A stretch of DNA of 5,138 nt. It comes from Phycisphaerales bacterium. Its GTDB lineage: Bacteria; Planctomycetota; Phycisphaerae; SM23-33. Location: NCBI GenBank assembly GCA_003485185.1, contig DNAS01000103.1, forward strand, positions 4,973 to 10,110, in the 5' to 3' direction. The notes beneath the pieces are model-generated. The model saw nothing but the letters and a program-made list of their open reading frames with translations, was not told the origin of the DNA and made no database searches. Numbering within the stretch: the stretch's first letter is position 1; every line of letters starts with the position of its first letter. This document shows, in pieces, positions 1 through 5,133 of this stretch. A program made the position numbers and the translations under genes.

Positions 1-1269
1 CCCCGTCGCCTGCACGTCGCCGTGGTGCCCGCCGATGGCGTTGACCACCTCGTCGCGCTCACCGCAACGCTTGCAGACGTCGGCGCCGATCTCCGGATGT
101 CCGCCCTCGACCTCGTGGTCGATGGCCTTTCCGATGTCGTGCAGCAGCCCGCAGCGACGGGCGAGCTGTCCGTTGAGCCCCAGCTCGTCGGCGATCACCT
201 GCGACAGGTACGCCACCTCCATGCTGTGGCGCAGGACGTTCTGCCCGTAGCTCGTGCGGAACTGGAGGCGCCCCAGCAGGCCCACCAGCTTGCTGTGCAG
301 CCCGCGGATGTTCGCCTCGATGACCGCCTGCTTGCCCGCCTCCTGGATTTCCTTCTGGATATCTTTCTCCACGCCGGCGGCCACCTCTTCGATCCGCGTC
401 GGGTGGATGCGCCCGTCCTGAATCAGTTTTTCCAGCGTGCGCCGGGCGACCTCGCGGCGGACCGGGTCGAACGCGGAGACCACCACCACGCCCGGGGTGT
501 CGTCGACGATCACGTCCACGCCGGTGGCTTTCTCGAACGCGCGGATGTTGCGCCCCTCGCGCCCGATGACGCGCCCCTTCATGTCGTCGGAGGGAATGTC
601 CACCGTGGAGACGGTCGAGTCGCAGGTGTGTTCGGCCGCGTAGCGCTGGATAGCCGTCACGACGATCTCGCGGGCCTGCGCGTCCGCCCGGTCGCGGGCT
701 TCCTCCAGGCGCTTCTGGACGAGTTCGGCCGTCTCGTGCTCCATGTCCTTCTCGACCTTCTGGAGCAGCTGTGCGCGGGCCTCGTCCATCGACAGGTTGG
801 CGACCTTCAGCAGTTGGCTCTTCTGCTGGGCGATCAGCTCGTTGAAGTGGCGGTCCTTGGCGGCCAGCGCCTTCTCTCGCTCGGCGACGGCCTTTTCCGC
901 CGCGTCGGCCATCCGCTCCTTGGTGTTGAGCGTCTCGATCTTCTGGTCCAGCATGTCCTCGCGTTTGGCGAGGCGTTTTTCTTCCGTCCGCAGTTCCTGT
1001 CGGGACGATTCGGTTTCCTTGTCGAACTGCTCGCGCCGGCGGATGAACTCGCTTTTGGCCTCGGCCTCGGCCTGGGCGATGATTTTCTGGGCTTCCGCCT
1101 CGGCGGCGGTCCGGCTGGCCGCCAGCTCTTTTTCCGTCGCCGCGCGACGGGCCTTTTCCGTATACAGCTTGATTCCGAACCCGATCAGCAACCCCGCCAG
1201 CAGGGCGATCCCGGAAACCAGGATCATCTCGTTGGGGGTCATTGCCGCGAGGAGCGCAAAGACAACCAT
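1..1269 (-). CDS. rny: Ribonuclease Y (RNase Y), C-terminus outside the window
   Basis: This is the membrane-anchored endoribonuclease that starts mRNA turnover in bacteria using RNase Y rather than RNase E. The 423 visible residues show the full family order. A hydrophobic anchor lies at about 15-33, a long charged Ala/Glu/Lys/Arg coiled coil at about 38-205, and a KH RNA-binding domain at about 215-285 with its GxxG loop GREG at 236-239. The metal-dependent HD domain follows, with H348 in RHSMEV, H377-D378 in LLHDIGK and H415-H416 in GGHHGD. Family members are usually about 510-520 residues, so roughly 100 C-terminal residues lie left of base 1. The start at 1269 is preceded by AAAGGAA six bases upstream; the internal Met10 lacks such a site. 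A CKRC pair (399, 402) in the HD domain is unusual. The gene follows a long, hairpin-rich untranslated region. Identity is secure from domain order and motifs. Confidence 0.96.
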   Translation of the reverse strand, partial: MVVFALLAAMTPNEMILVSGIALLAGLLIGFGIKLYTEKARRAATEKELAASRTAAEAEAQKIIAQAEAEAKSEFIRRREQFDKETESSRQELRTEEKRLAKREDMLDQKIETLNTKERMADAAEKAVAEREKALAAKDRHFNELIAQQKSQLLKVANLSMDEARAQLLQKVEKDMEHETAELVQKRLEEARDRADAQAREIVVTAIQRYAAEHTCDSTVSTVDIPSDDMKGRVIGREGRNIRAFEKATGVDVIVDDTPGVVVVSAFDPVRREVARRTLEKLIQDGRIHPTRIEEVAAGVEKDIQKEIQEAGKQAVIEANIRGLHSKLVGLLGRLQFRTSYGQNVLRHSMEVAYLSQVIADELGLNGQLARRCGLLHDIGKAIDHEVEGGHPEIGADVCKRCGERDEVVNAIGGHHGDVQATG

Positions 1270-1568
1270 GGCACGTTCCTTTCAACTCACAGGCGGACGC
1301 GCCGGAAAACGGAAGAAGGATCAAGCAGGCGTGGAGTTCCGAACCTCTCGGAACCCGGAGCGTTCAGGTCTAGAAGGTCACGTAAGCCTTACGTTCAAAA
1401 GCGGTTGGAGCTTCACTCCCCTTGCGGCCGCGGAGGATGGCCCGCCGGGTCACCCGGTACGCCTTCTGCGCTTCCGACGAGAAACACACCCCGCCCCGTC
1501 GGCCTGGCCGCCGATTTCAACTCGCTTCTGTCCCACTGGATACTGCGCTGGCTCATGGTGAACTCTAT
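1270..1568. other. Gene-free region directly upstream of rny with several small inverted repeats
   Basis: No reading frame here has convincing protein character. Visible structure includes a 7-bp perfect stem GTTCCGA/TCGGAAC with a 5-base loop at 1336-1354, a 13-bp palindrome CGTAAGcCTTACG at 1381-1393, and CCGGG/CCCGG at 1445-1457. On the minus strand a weak promoter-like pair, TTGAAC (1393-1398) and TCTAGA (1369-1374) with an 18-base spacer, surrounds the palindrome and could give rny a proximal promoter with an operator in the spacer. The hexamers match consensus poorly, so this is tentative. None of the stems is followed by a convincing T-run, so I call no terminator. Confidence 0.4.
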
Positions 1569-1818
1569 GACCCGAAGGCCTCCCGTCTGAAACGGGATCA
1601 ATCGACGTTCCGCGCCGCGGAAGCTCTTTGCCAAACTTCCCCGATCCGGGGCCGCTTCCGCCACGCCGACAACCCGTGCGAAAAGTGGTCGCTGAACGTC
1701 GTTTCTATGACGGCCTGCTTGTCAGTCTTTTTTCCCGGCCGTCACTACCTGAATTTTCCACACAACGGAAATCCGGGCGCTTACTCCACCCGGTCGCCGC
1801 CCGGAAACCCGAGCGACT
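1569..1818 (-). ncRNA. Candidate structured leader or small RNA between ferredoxin and rny
   Basis: Read on the minus strand from a predicted start near 1818, this stretch can form a run of stems. They are a 9-bp stem with GUUU loop and two wobbles (1817-1796), CCGGGTG/CGCCCGG with a 7-base loop (1793-1773), and TGACGGCC/GGCCGTCA (1744-1737 with 1715-1708). A rod follows: outer stem CGACGTTC/GAACGTCG (1701-1694 with 1610-1603), a strongly asymmetric internal loop, GCGGAAGC/GCTTCCGC (1661-1654 with 1624-1617) and an apical CCCCG/CGGGG. Last come CCCGT/ACGGG (1596-1582) and a C(UUCG)G hairpin (1580-1569). It may be a long rny 5' leader or an independent RNA such as 6S RNA, which I recall lies beside rny in some bacteria. 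I could not match it to the 6S consensus or any other RNA family, so the class is open and the boundaries approximate. Confidence 0.3.
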
Positions 1819-1824
1819 AACGCC

Positions 1825-1854
1825 ATGGTATCCCGTTTGCCCCAAACCGGTCAA
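1825..1854 (-). promoter_or_regulatory. Sigma70-like promoter directed toward rny
   Basis: On the minus strand, -35 TTGACC (1849-1854, five of six consensus bases) and -10 TACCAT (1825-1830, four of six) are separated by 18 bases, giving a predicted start near 1818. It lies downstream of the ferredoxin stop and about 550 bases before the rny start. It would therefore drive either a separate small RNA or rny with a long leader. It is the best promoter match in this gene-free region. Confidence 0.5.
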
Positions 1855-1861
1855 GGGCAAA
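1836..1861. promoter_or_regulatory. Inverted repeat enclosing the -35 box, candidate operator
   Basis: On the plus strand a perfect 7-bp inverted repeat, TTTGCCC (1836-1842) and GGGCAAA (1855-1861), has a 12-base centre containing the -35 hexamer of the minus-strand promoter. Arms on either side of a -35 box suit a dimeric regulator. The regulator is unknown and no second copy was noticed in the window, so a role as operator is inference. Confidence 0.3.
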
Positions 1862-1929
1862 TGCGCCCCTTTTGACTTTCGGAAAAACCTGACGTGGCAA
1901 AGATTCGCAAATGCCTGCCTAAAAGAGAC

Positions 1930-2184
1930 TTACGATTTGAAATATGCCGCGTTCTCCGCGGCGAATTTCCGCTGCTCGTCCGGCAGGTCCGACTCGGGAA
2001 AAATCGCCTCCACCGGGCAGATTCCCGCGCACGCCCCGCAGTCGATGCACTCGTCGGGGTTGATGTTCACGTGCGAAACGGCGTCCAGGCCTTCTTCGCC
2101 CTCGGCCGGGTGAATGCACGACACCGGGCAGACCGGCGGACACGACATGCACTTGGTACACGCATCGGTCACCACGTAGGCCAT
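1930..2184 (-). CDS. Small ferredoxin with two [4Fe-4S] binding motifs
   Basis: This 84-residue soluble protein is an electron carrier of the bacterial 2[4Fe-4S] type. Two canonical CxxCxxCxxxCP motifs are visible: C9, C12, C15, C19-P and C46, C49, C52, C56-P. An extra cysteine, C23, sits in CPVSCIHP, a position where seven-iron ferredoxins often carry a cysteine, so this protein looks intermediate between the 8Fe and 7Fe layouts. About 22 acidic and polar residues separate C23 from C46, and a charged tail of about 28 residues follows the second motif. There is no signal peptide. The start has AGGAG seven bases upstream. It is transcribed divergently from the mscS-like gene, and its redox partners are not in the window. 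No convincing terminator follows. The fold is certain; the partner is unknown. Confidence 0.93.
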   Translation of the reverse strand: MAYVVTDACTKCMSCPPVCPVSCIHPAEGEEGLDAVSHVNINPDECIDCGACAGICPVEAIFPESDLPDEQRKFAAENAAYFKS

Positions 2185-2209
2185 GATTGGTCTCCTGTTG
2201 TTCTGGACC

Positions 2210-2215
2210 AGTATA
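2210..2215 (-). promoter_or_regulatory. Probable -10 box of the ferredoxin gene
   Basis: TATACT on the minus strand matches five of six consensus bases and would give a leader of about 20 bases before the ferredoxin start. The -35 is poor; TTTTCA at a 19-base spacing is the best candidate. Just downstream, TGGTC (2206-2210 region) and GACCA (2188-2192 region) could pair in the leader next to the AGGAG ribosome binding site at 2192-2196, but the stem is only five base pairs. Confidence 0.35.
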
Positions 2216-2255
2216 TCCGCCGACGGGCAAGGGTGAAAACCTTTCGCCGATGCGG

Positions 2256-2261
2256 TATAGT
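2256..2261 (+). promoter_or_regulatory. Probable -10 box of the mscS-like operon
   Basis: TATAGT matches five of six consensus bases and lies 40 bases before the mscS-like start, back to back with the ferredoxin -10 box in the 117-base divergent spacer. No good -35 is seen; TGAAAA at a 17-base spacing matches three of six. The box lies within a loose inverted repeat, TTTCGC (2242-2247) and GCGAAA (2275-2280). Confidence 0.35.
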
Positions 2262-2301
2262 GACATGCGAACGAGCGAAAACCGCAGCGGGAGAGTGACG
2301 G

Positions 2302-3495
2302 ATGAACCCAATCGGAATCGCGGCGACGGGGCTGGAGTTCCTGACGCAGACGAAGTTCCTGAACAATTCCATCGTCCAGTGGCTGGGGCTGCTGGGCGTG
2401 CTGCTGGGCAGCTTCCTCGCCGGACGGGTGCTGTCGTTCTTCCTGGAAAGCCGCGGGCGGAAGATCGAGCAGCGGGAGAAACTCTACCTGCTGTCGCTGA
2501 CGCTGCGAAGCCTGTCCGGACCGGTGACGCTGCTGGCGCTGGCGGCGGGGCTGTACCTGGCCTCGACGTTCCTGAACCTGTCCTACCTCGAGCAGGTCGA
2601 GCGCGACGGAAAGCAGGTAATGGAAATCCAATCGCTCGAGCCGTTCTGGCTCAACGCCTGCCGGACGCTGGCGGTGCTGGCCGTCACGTGGTTCCTCTTC
2701 CGGCTGGTGGACATCGTGGAGTTCTTCCTGAAGCGCTGGACCAGCCGCACCGAGACCGCCCTGGACGACCAACTCGTTCCGCTGCTGCGCAAGACGCTGC
2801 GCGTGTTCGTGGTGATCGTGGCGCTGCTGTTCCTCGCGCAGAACATCTTCCGCTGGGACATCGGCGCGCTGGTGGCCGGGCTGGGCATCGGCGGTTTGGC
2901 GTTCGCGCTGGCCGCCAAGGACATGCTCAGCAACCTGTTCGGCTCGGTGACGATCTTCGCGGACCGGCCGTTCACGATGGGCGAATTGATCGAGGTCGGC
3001 GGGCGCAAGGGCGTGGTGGAGGAGGTGGGATTCCGCTCGACGCGCCTGCGGACGCTCGAGGGGCACCTGGTGACGGTTCCCAACTCGATCGTGGCCAACG
3101 AGACGATCGAGAACCTCTCGCGCCGCCCGACGATCCGCCGCATCCTCAACGTCACCGTCACCTACGACACCCCGCCGGAAAAGATGCGCCGCGCGGTGGA
3201 AATCCTCCGCGGGATGCTCGACGCCCGCAGGGAACACTGGCGCGCCGAGACGCCCCCGCGCGTCTACTTCAGCGACTTCAACGCCGACAGCCTGAACCTC
3301 ATCGTCTACTACTGGTTCGCCCCGCCCGACTGGTGGGCGTTCCACGAGTTCAACCACGAGTTCAACCTGGAGTTGCTCCAGCGGTTCAACGAGGAGGCGA
3401 TCGAGTTCGCCTTCCCGACGCAGACGCTCTACGTCAAGCAGGATTCGCCCCTGTCGGCCGACGTGCGCGTCGCGCCGGGCGAACCGCCGAAGTAG
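2302..3495 (+). CDS. MscS-family small-conductance mechanosensitive ion channel
   Basis: This 397-residue inner-membrane protein should form a tension-gated channel that releases solutes on hypo-osmotic shock. About five hydrophobic segments are visible near 25-47, 72-92, 117-143, 165-185 and 187-215. The last is the pore helix, with the Gly/Ala-rich run GALVAGLGIGGLAFALAAKD (188-207) and then NLFGSVTIFADRPF, the family hallmark. The beta domain follows (about 216-275), with GVVEEVGFRSTRLRT and VPNSIVANETIENLSRRP, then an alpha/beta C-terminal domain to about 380. It has two or more transmembrane segments beyond the three of E. coli MscS, like many MscS homologues. The start has GGGAG eight bases upstream. 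The glycerophosphodiesterase gene begins 25 bases after its stop, suggesting co-transcription. Family assignment is secure; conductance and ion preference cannot be read. Confidence 0.95.
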   Translation: MNPIGIAATGLEFLTQTKFLNNSIVQWLGLLGVLLGSFLAGRVLSFFLESRGRKIEQREKLYLLSLTLRSLSGPVTLLALAAGLYLASTFLNLSYLEQVERDGKQVMEIQSLEPFWLNACRTLAVLAVTWFLFRLVDIVEFFLKRWTSRTETALDDQLVPLLRKTLRVFVVIVALLFLAQNIFRWDIGALVAGLGIGGLAFALAAKDMLSNLFGSVTIFADRPFTMGELIEVGGRKGVVEEVGFRSTRLRTLEGHLVTVPNSIVANETIENLSRRPTIRRILNVTVTYDTPPEKMRRAVEILRGMLDARREHWRAETPPRVYFSDFNADSLNLIVYYWFAPPDWWAFHEFNHEFNLELLQRFNEEAIEFAFPTQTLYVKQDSPLSADVRVAPGEPPK

Positions 3496-3520
3496 CGCGG
3501 GAATTCAACGGAGAGTTTGC

Positions 3521-4342
3521 ATGGCGGCAGCACGCACGGAAGCGAGCGCCCCCGGCCTGGCCGGCCCGGGCGGACTGCCCGACTGGCTGCTCCGCACGCC
3601 CATCGCCCACCGCGGCCTGCACGAGACCCGTGCCGGGGTTCCGGAAAACTCCCTCTCGGCGTTCGAGGCCGCCGTCCGCGAGGGCTATCCCATCGAGCTG
3701 GACGTGCAACTGCTGGCCGACGGGCGGGTGGCCGTCTTCCACGACCTGTCGTTGCGGCGGATGACGGGGCGGCGCGTCCGCCTGTCGGGCCTTTCCGCCG
3801 GCGAGATCCGCCCCCTGCGCCTGCTGGACAGCGACCAGGGCATTGCCCTGCTGGACGAGGCGCTGGAACTGATCGCCGGGCGGGTGGGGCTGCTGATCGA
3901 GACCAAGAATAACAGCCTCTCCGACCGCCGGCTGGAGCAGGCCGTGGAGACCGCGCTGGCGGGCTACGACGGGCCCGTGGCCGTCCAGTCGTTCAATCCG
4001 TTCTCGCTGCAATGGTTCGCGCGCCGCCGGCCGGAGATTCCGCGAGGCCAGCTTGCGTACGATTTCCACGGCCAGCGGATGGCCCGCTACGAAAAATTCC
4101 TCCTGCGCCGACTGCTGATGAACTGGGTCAGCCGCCCGGCGTTCGTGTCGTACCAGATCCGCTGCCTTCCGTTCGGGGCGGTGGCGCGGGCGCGGCGGCG
4201 CGGGGTGGCGGTGCTGGGGTGGATCTGCCGCTCGCCCGCCCAGCAGCGCCGCGCCGCGGCCTGGTGCGACAACATCATTTTCGAACACTACCGCCCGGCG
4301 AGAAACGCTCACCCGCCGACGGCTGGCGGACCGATGTCATAA
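3521..4342 (+). CDS. Glycerophosphodiester phosphodiesterase (GDPD family)
   Basis: The 273-residue enzyme is predicted to hydrolyse glycerophosphodiesters from phospholipid deacylation to sn-glycerol 3-phosphate and an alcohol, using a divalent metal. Its TIM-barrel motifs run in the expected order: AHRG at 29-32 (H30, R31), PENSLSAF at 41-48 (E42), IELDV at 58-62 (E59, D61), FHD at 73-75 (H74, the likely general acid), LIETK at 125-129 (E127, K129), VQSFNP at 155-160 and the closing NIIFEHYRP near 251-259. No signal peptide or membrane segment is visible, so it is probably cytoplasmic. GGAGAG five bases upstream supports the start. It lies 25 bases behind the mscS-like gene, implying linked expression. 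From memory, PDWLLRTPIAHRGLH and the NIIFE ending resemble forms common in Alphaproteobacteria. The exact substrate is not determinable. Confidence 0.93.
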   Translation: MAAARTEASAPGLAGPGGLPDWLLRTPIAHRGLHETRAGVPENSLSAFEAAVREGYPIELDVQLLADGRVAVFHDLSLRRMTGRRVRLSGLSAGEIRPLRLLDSDQGIALLDEALELIAGRVGLLIETKNNSLSDRRLEQAVETALAGYDGPVAVQSFNPFSLQWFARRRPEIPRGQLAYDFHGQRMARYEKFLLRRLLMNWVSRPAFVSYQIRCLPFGAVARARRRGVAVLGWICRSPAQQRRAAAWCDNIIFEHYRPARNAHPPTAGGPMS

Positions 4343-4384
4343 GAGCCTGTCCGAATCATTGTGCTCTGTTGAAAAACAGGGTGG

Positions 4385-4406
4385 CACGGCTTGCTTGCAA
4401 GCCGTG
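4385..4406 (+). repeat. REP-like hairpin 1 (plus orientation)
   Basis: A perfect 10-bp stem with loop TT is preceded by GTGG (4381-4384), the kind of foot tetranucleotide seen in REP sequences. It shares the outer CACG of its stem with the larger pairing GGGTGGCACG/CGTGCCACCC, so two folds, one long rod or two separate hairpins, compete. Confidence 0.75.
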
Positions 4407-4425
4407 TTCTGGGCGAATTCAGCAA

Positions 4426-4447
4426 CACGCTTTGCGAGCAAAGCGTG
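4426..4447 (-). repeat. REP-like hairpin 2 (minus orientation)
   Basis: A perfect 10-bp stem with a 2-base loop (GA on the plus strand) and GTGG foot on the minus strand (4448-4451). Its stem differs from hairpin 1 by compensated changes (CTTTGC/GCAAAG against GCTTGC/GCAAGC), so pairing is kept while sequence differs. Nineteen bases (4407-4425) separate the two hairpins. Confidence 0.75.
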
Positions 4448-4557
4448 CCACCCATCCCGTGAACGGATGTTTTCAACAGAGCAGATCGCTGCAAAGAATC
4501 CTGGGGTTGGGTAGGATAGGCGCCAGGCGGCCTCGCGCCGCAACCGGGAGACCTGTC

Positions 4558-5076
4558 ATGGCCAAGCTGCTGACCGACGAAACCTATGCCGTCAAGGGCA
4601 GGCTGGTGGGCGTGGACAATTCCGCGCTCGTCGGGCCGTTGATCACCCTCCGCGTGCCGCCCAACACCTTCGACCTCCAGCGACCGGCGAGCTACATGGA
4701 CTTCGTCCTGCTGGACACCAACCGAAAGACGCTCCAGAAGCGCATCAGCGTCGGCGACGAACTCCAGGTCATCATCCACGCCGCCACCTCCAAGGTCGAG
4801 TCCGGCACGCGCAACGAGATGACGTTCGCCCTCCAGCCGCGGGGGCAATGCCAGAAAATCAGCCACTGCCGCCGCGTCTTCGAGGGCGTCAGCCCGATCA
4901 ACGGCAGGGTGGCCGACAACGACGGGCACCACGTGCTGGCCGTCGACGCCGGCGTGCCGATGGTCCTGTCGCTGCTGGAGCACAAGCCTTCCCAGACCCA
5001 GCAGATCAAGGTCAACTCGTGGATCACGTTCTGGCCGGCCCCGCCCACCCACGGAATCATCCTCGGGAAAGCGTAG
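4558..5076 (+). CDS. Hypothetical protein of unrecognised family, probably beta-rich
   Basis: I do not recognise this 172-residue protein. Codon use matches the neighbouring genes, and GGGAG seven bases before the ATG supports the start. The open frame extends upstream through the repeat element into GDPD, but that part is not coding. No signal peptide, membrane segment or clear catalytic motif is visible. The pattern is short alternating hydrophobic strands in two parts, about 10-95 and 105-170, each opening with a KGR/NGR-V-x-D-N segment (VKGRLVGVDN at 12-21, INGRVADNDG at 114-123). This could reflect two related small beta-barrel (OB-like) units, which is inference. Cys98, His103 and Cys104 cluster between them. 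The region ends GIILGKA. Its stop codon is the first triplet of a perfect hairpin, and no neighbour suggests a role. Confidence 0.75.
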   Translation: MAKLLTDETYAVKGRLVGVDNSALVGPLITLRVPPNTFDLQRPASYMDFVLLDTNRKTLQKRISVGDELQVIIHAATSKVESGTRNEMTFALQPRGQCQKISHCRRVFEGVSPINGRVADNDGHHVLAVDAGVPMVLSLLEHKPSQTQQIKVNSWITFWPAPPTHGIILGKA

Positions 5077-5101
5077 CAGCCCGTTGAGAAACGGGCTGCT
5101 A
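5074..5101. repeat. Perfect 12-bp hairpin beginning at the stop codon
   Basis: TAGCAGCCCGTT (5074-5085) and AACGGGCTGCTA (5090-5101) form an uninterrupted 12-bp stem capped by the GNRA-type tetraloop GAGA. The TAG at its 5' foot is the stop codon of the 172-residue protein. No T-run follows, so it is not a classical intrinsic terminator. It may protect the mRNA 3' end, act as a bidirectional structural terminator, or be a dispersed REP-like repeat. Confidence 0.7.
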
Positions 5102-5133
5102 GAGCAGGCGAGCAGGAGAACAGGTGAACAGGA
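5102..5133 (+). repeat. Four tandem 8-bp repeats of the form GARCAGGN
   Basis: Four consecutive octamers, GAGCAGGC, GAGCAGGA, GAACAGGT and GAACAGGA, directly follow the hairpin. The changes pair up (G, G, A, A at position 3), as expected if a two-unit block or slippage produced the array. AGGAGGAG at the end (5130-5137) would be a strong ribosome binding site for a gene starting just past the window, but this cannot be verified here. Confidence 0.65.

Larger units (their letters stand above)
4362..4483. mobile_element. 122-bp MITE/BIME-like element of nested inverted repeats
   Basis: The ends are perfect 14-bp inverted repeats: TGCTCTGTTGAAAA (4362-4375) and TTTTCAACAGAGCA (4470-4483). Inside, GGGTGGCACG (4379-4388) pairs with CGTGCCACCC (4444-4453). 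Nested within are two perfect 10-bp hairpins with 2-base loops: CACGGCTTGC/GCAAGCCGTG (4385-4406) and CACGCTTTGC/GCAAAGCGTG (4426-4447). Each hairpin has GTGG at its foot when read on its own strand, so they form a head-to-head REP pair resembling a BIME. No coding capacity and no clear target duplication are seen. It lies between the GDPD stop and the next gene and may also end or protect transcripts. Mobilisation by a REP-associated (Y1) or DDE transposase elsewhere in the genome is inference. Confidence 0.75.

Noticed and set aside
22..1590. 522-residue plus-strand open frame opposite rny
   Set aside because: It is antisense to a clear RNase Y with intact KH and HD motifs. Its Leu/Asp/Val/Arg-rich sequence is what GC-rich codons give on the opposite strand.
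1413..1664. 83-residue minus-strand frame upstream of rny, considered as a ZapA-like protein
   Set aside because: No ZapA or other family character, no convincing ribosome binding site, and composition like random GC-rich sequence.
1422..1820. 132-residue plus-strand frame in the gene-free region
   Set aside because: No recognisable motif, it covers the hairpins and the minus-strand promoter, and codon use is unlike its neighbours.
1881..1925. Intrinsic terminator after the ferredoxin
   Set aside because: Only a GGCA/TGCC stem precedes the T5 run, and the T-run is several bases away from it.
1930..3357. 475-residue minus-strand frame running into the ferredoxin
   Set aside because: Only the last 84 codons are ferredoxin. 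The rest is antisense to the mscS-like gene, and the ferredoxin has its own ATG and AGGAG site.
2187..3764. 525-residue plus-strand frame over mscS and GDPD
   Set aside because: It is frame-shifted against both genes and is a Gly/Arg/Ala-rich low-complexity shadow.
3434..4312. 292-residue minus-strand frame
   Set aside because: Antisense to GDPD, whose catalytic motifs are all present in order.
4382..4398. Sigma54-like sequence TGGCACGGCTTGC
   Set aside because: The spacing between the GG and GC elements is two bases off, and the match is explained by the REP-like hairpin.
4012..4557. Upstream extension of the 172-residue protein
   Set aside because: It overlaps GDPD out of frame and reads through the palindromic element. 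A good ribosome binding site precedes the ATG at 4558.
4343..4557. tRNA or other housekeeping RNA in the spacer
   Set aside because: No T-loop (GTTCRA) or cloverleaf; the strong pairing is fully explained by the nested inverted repeats.
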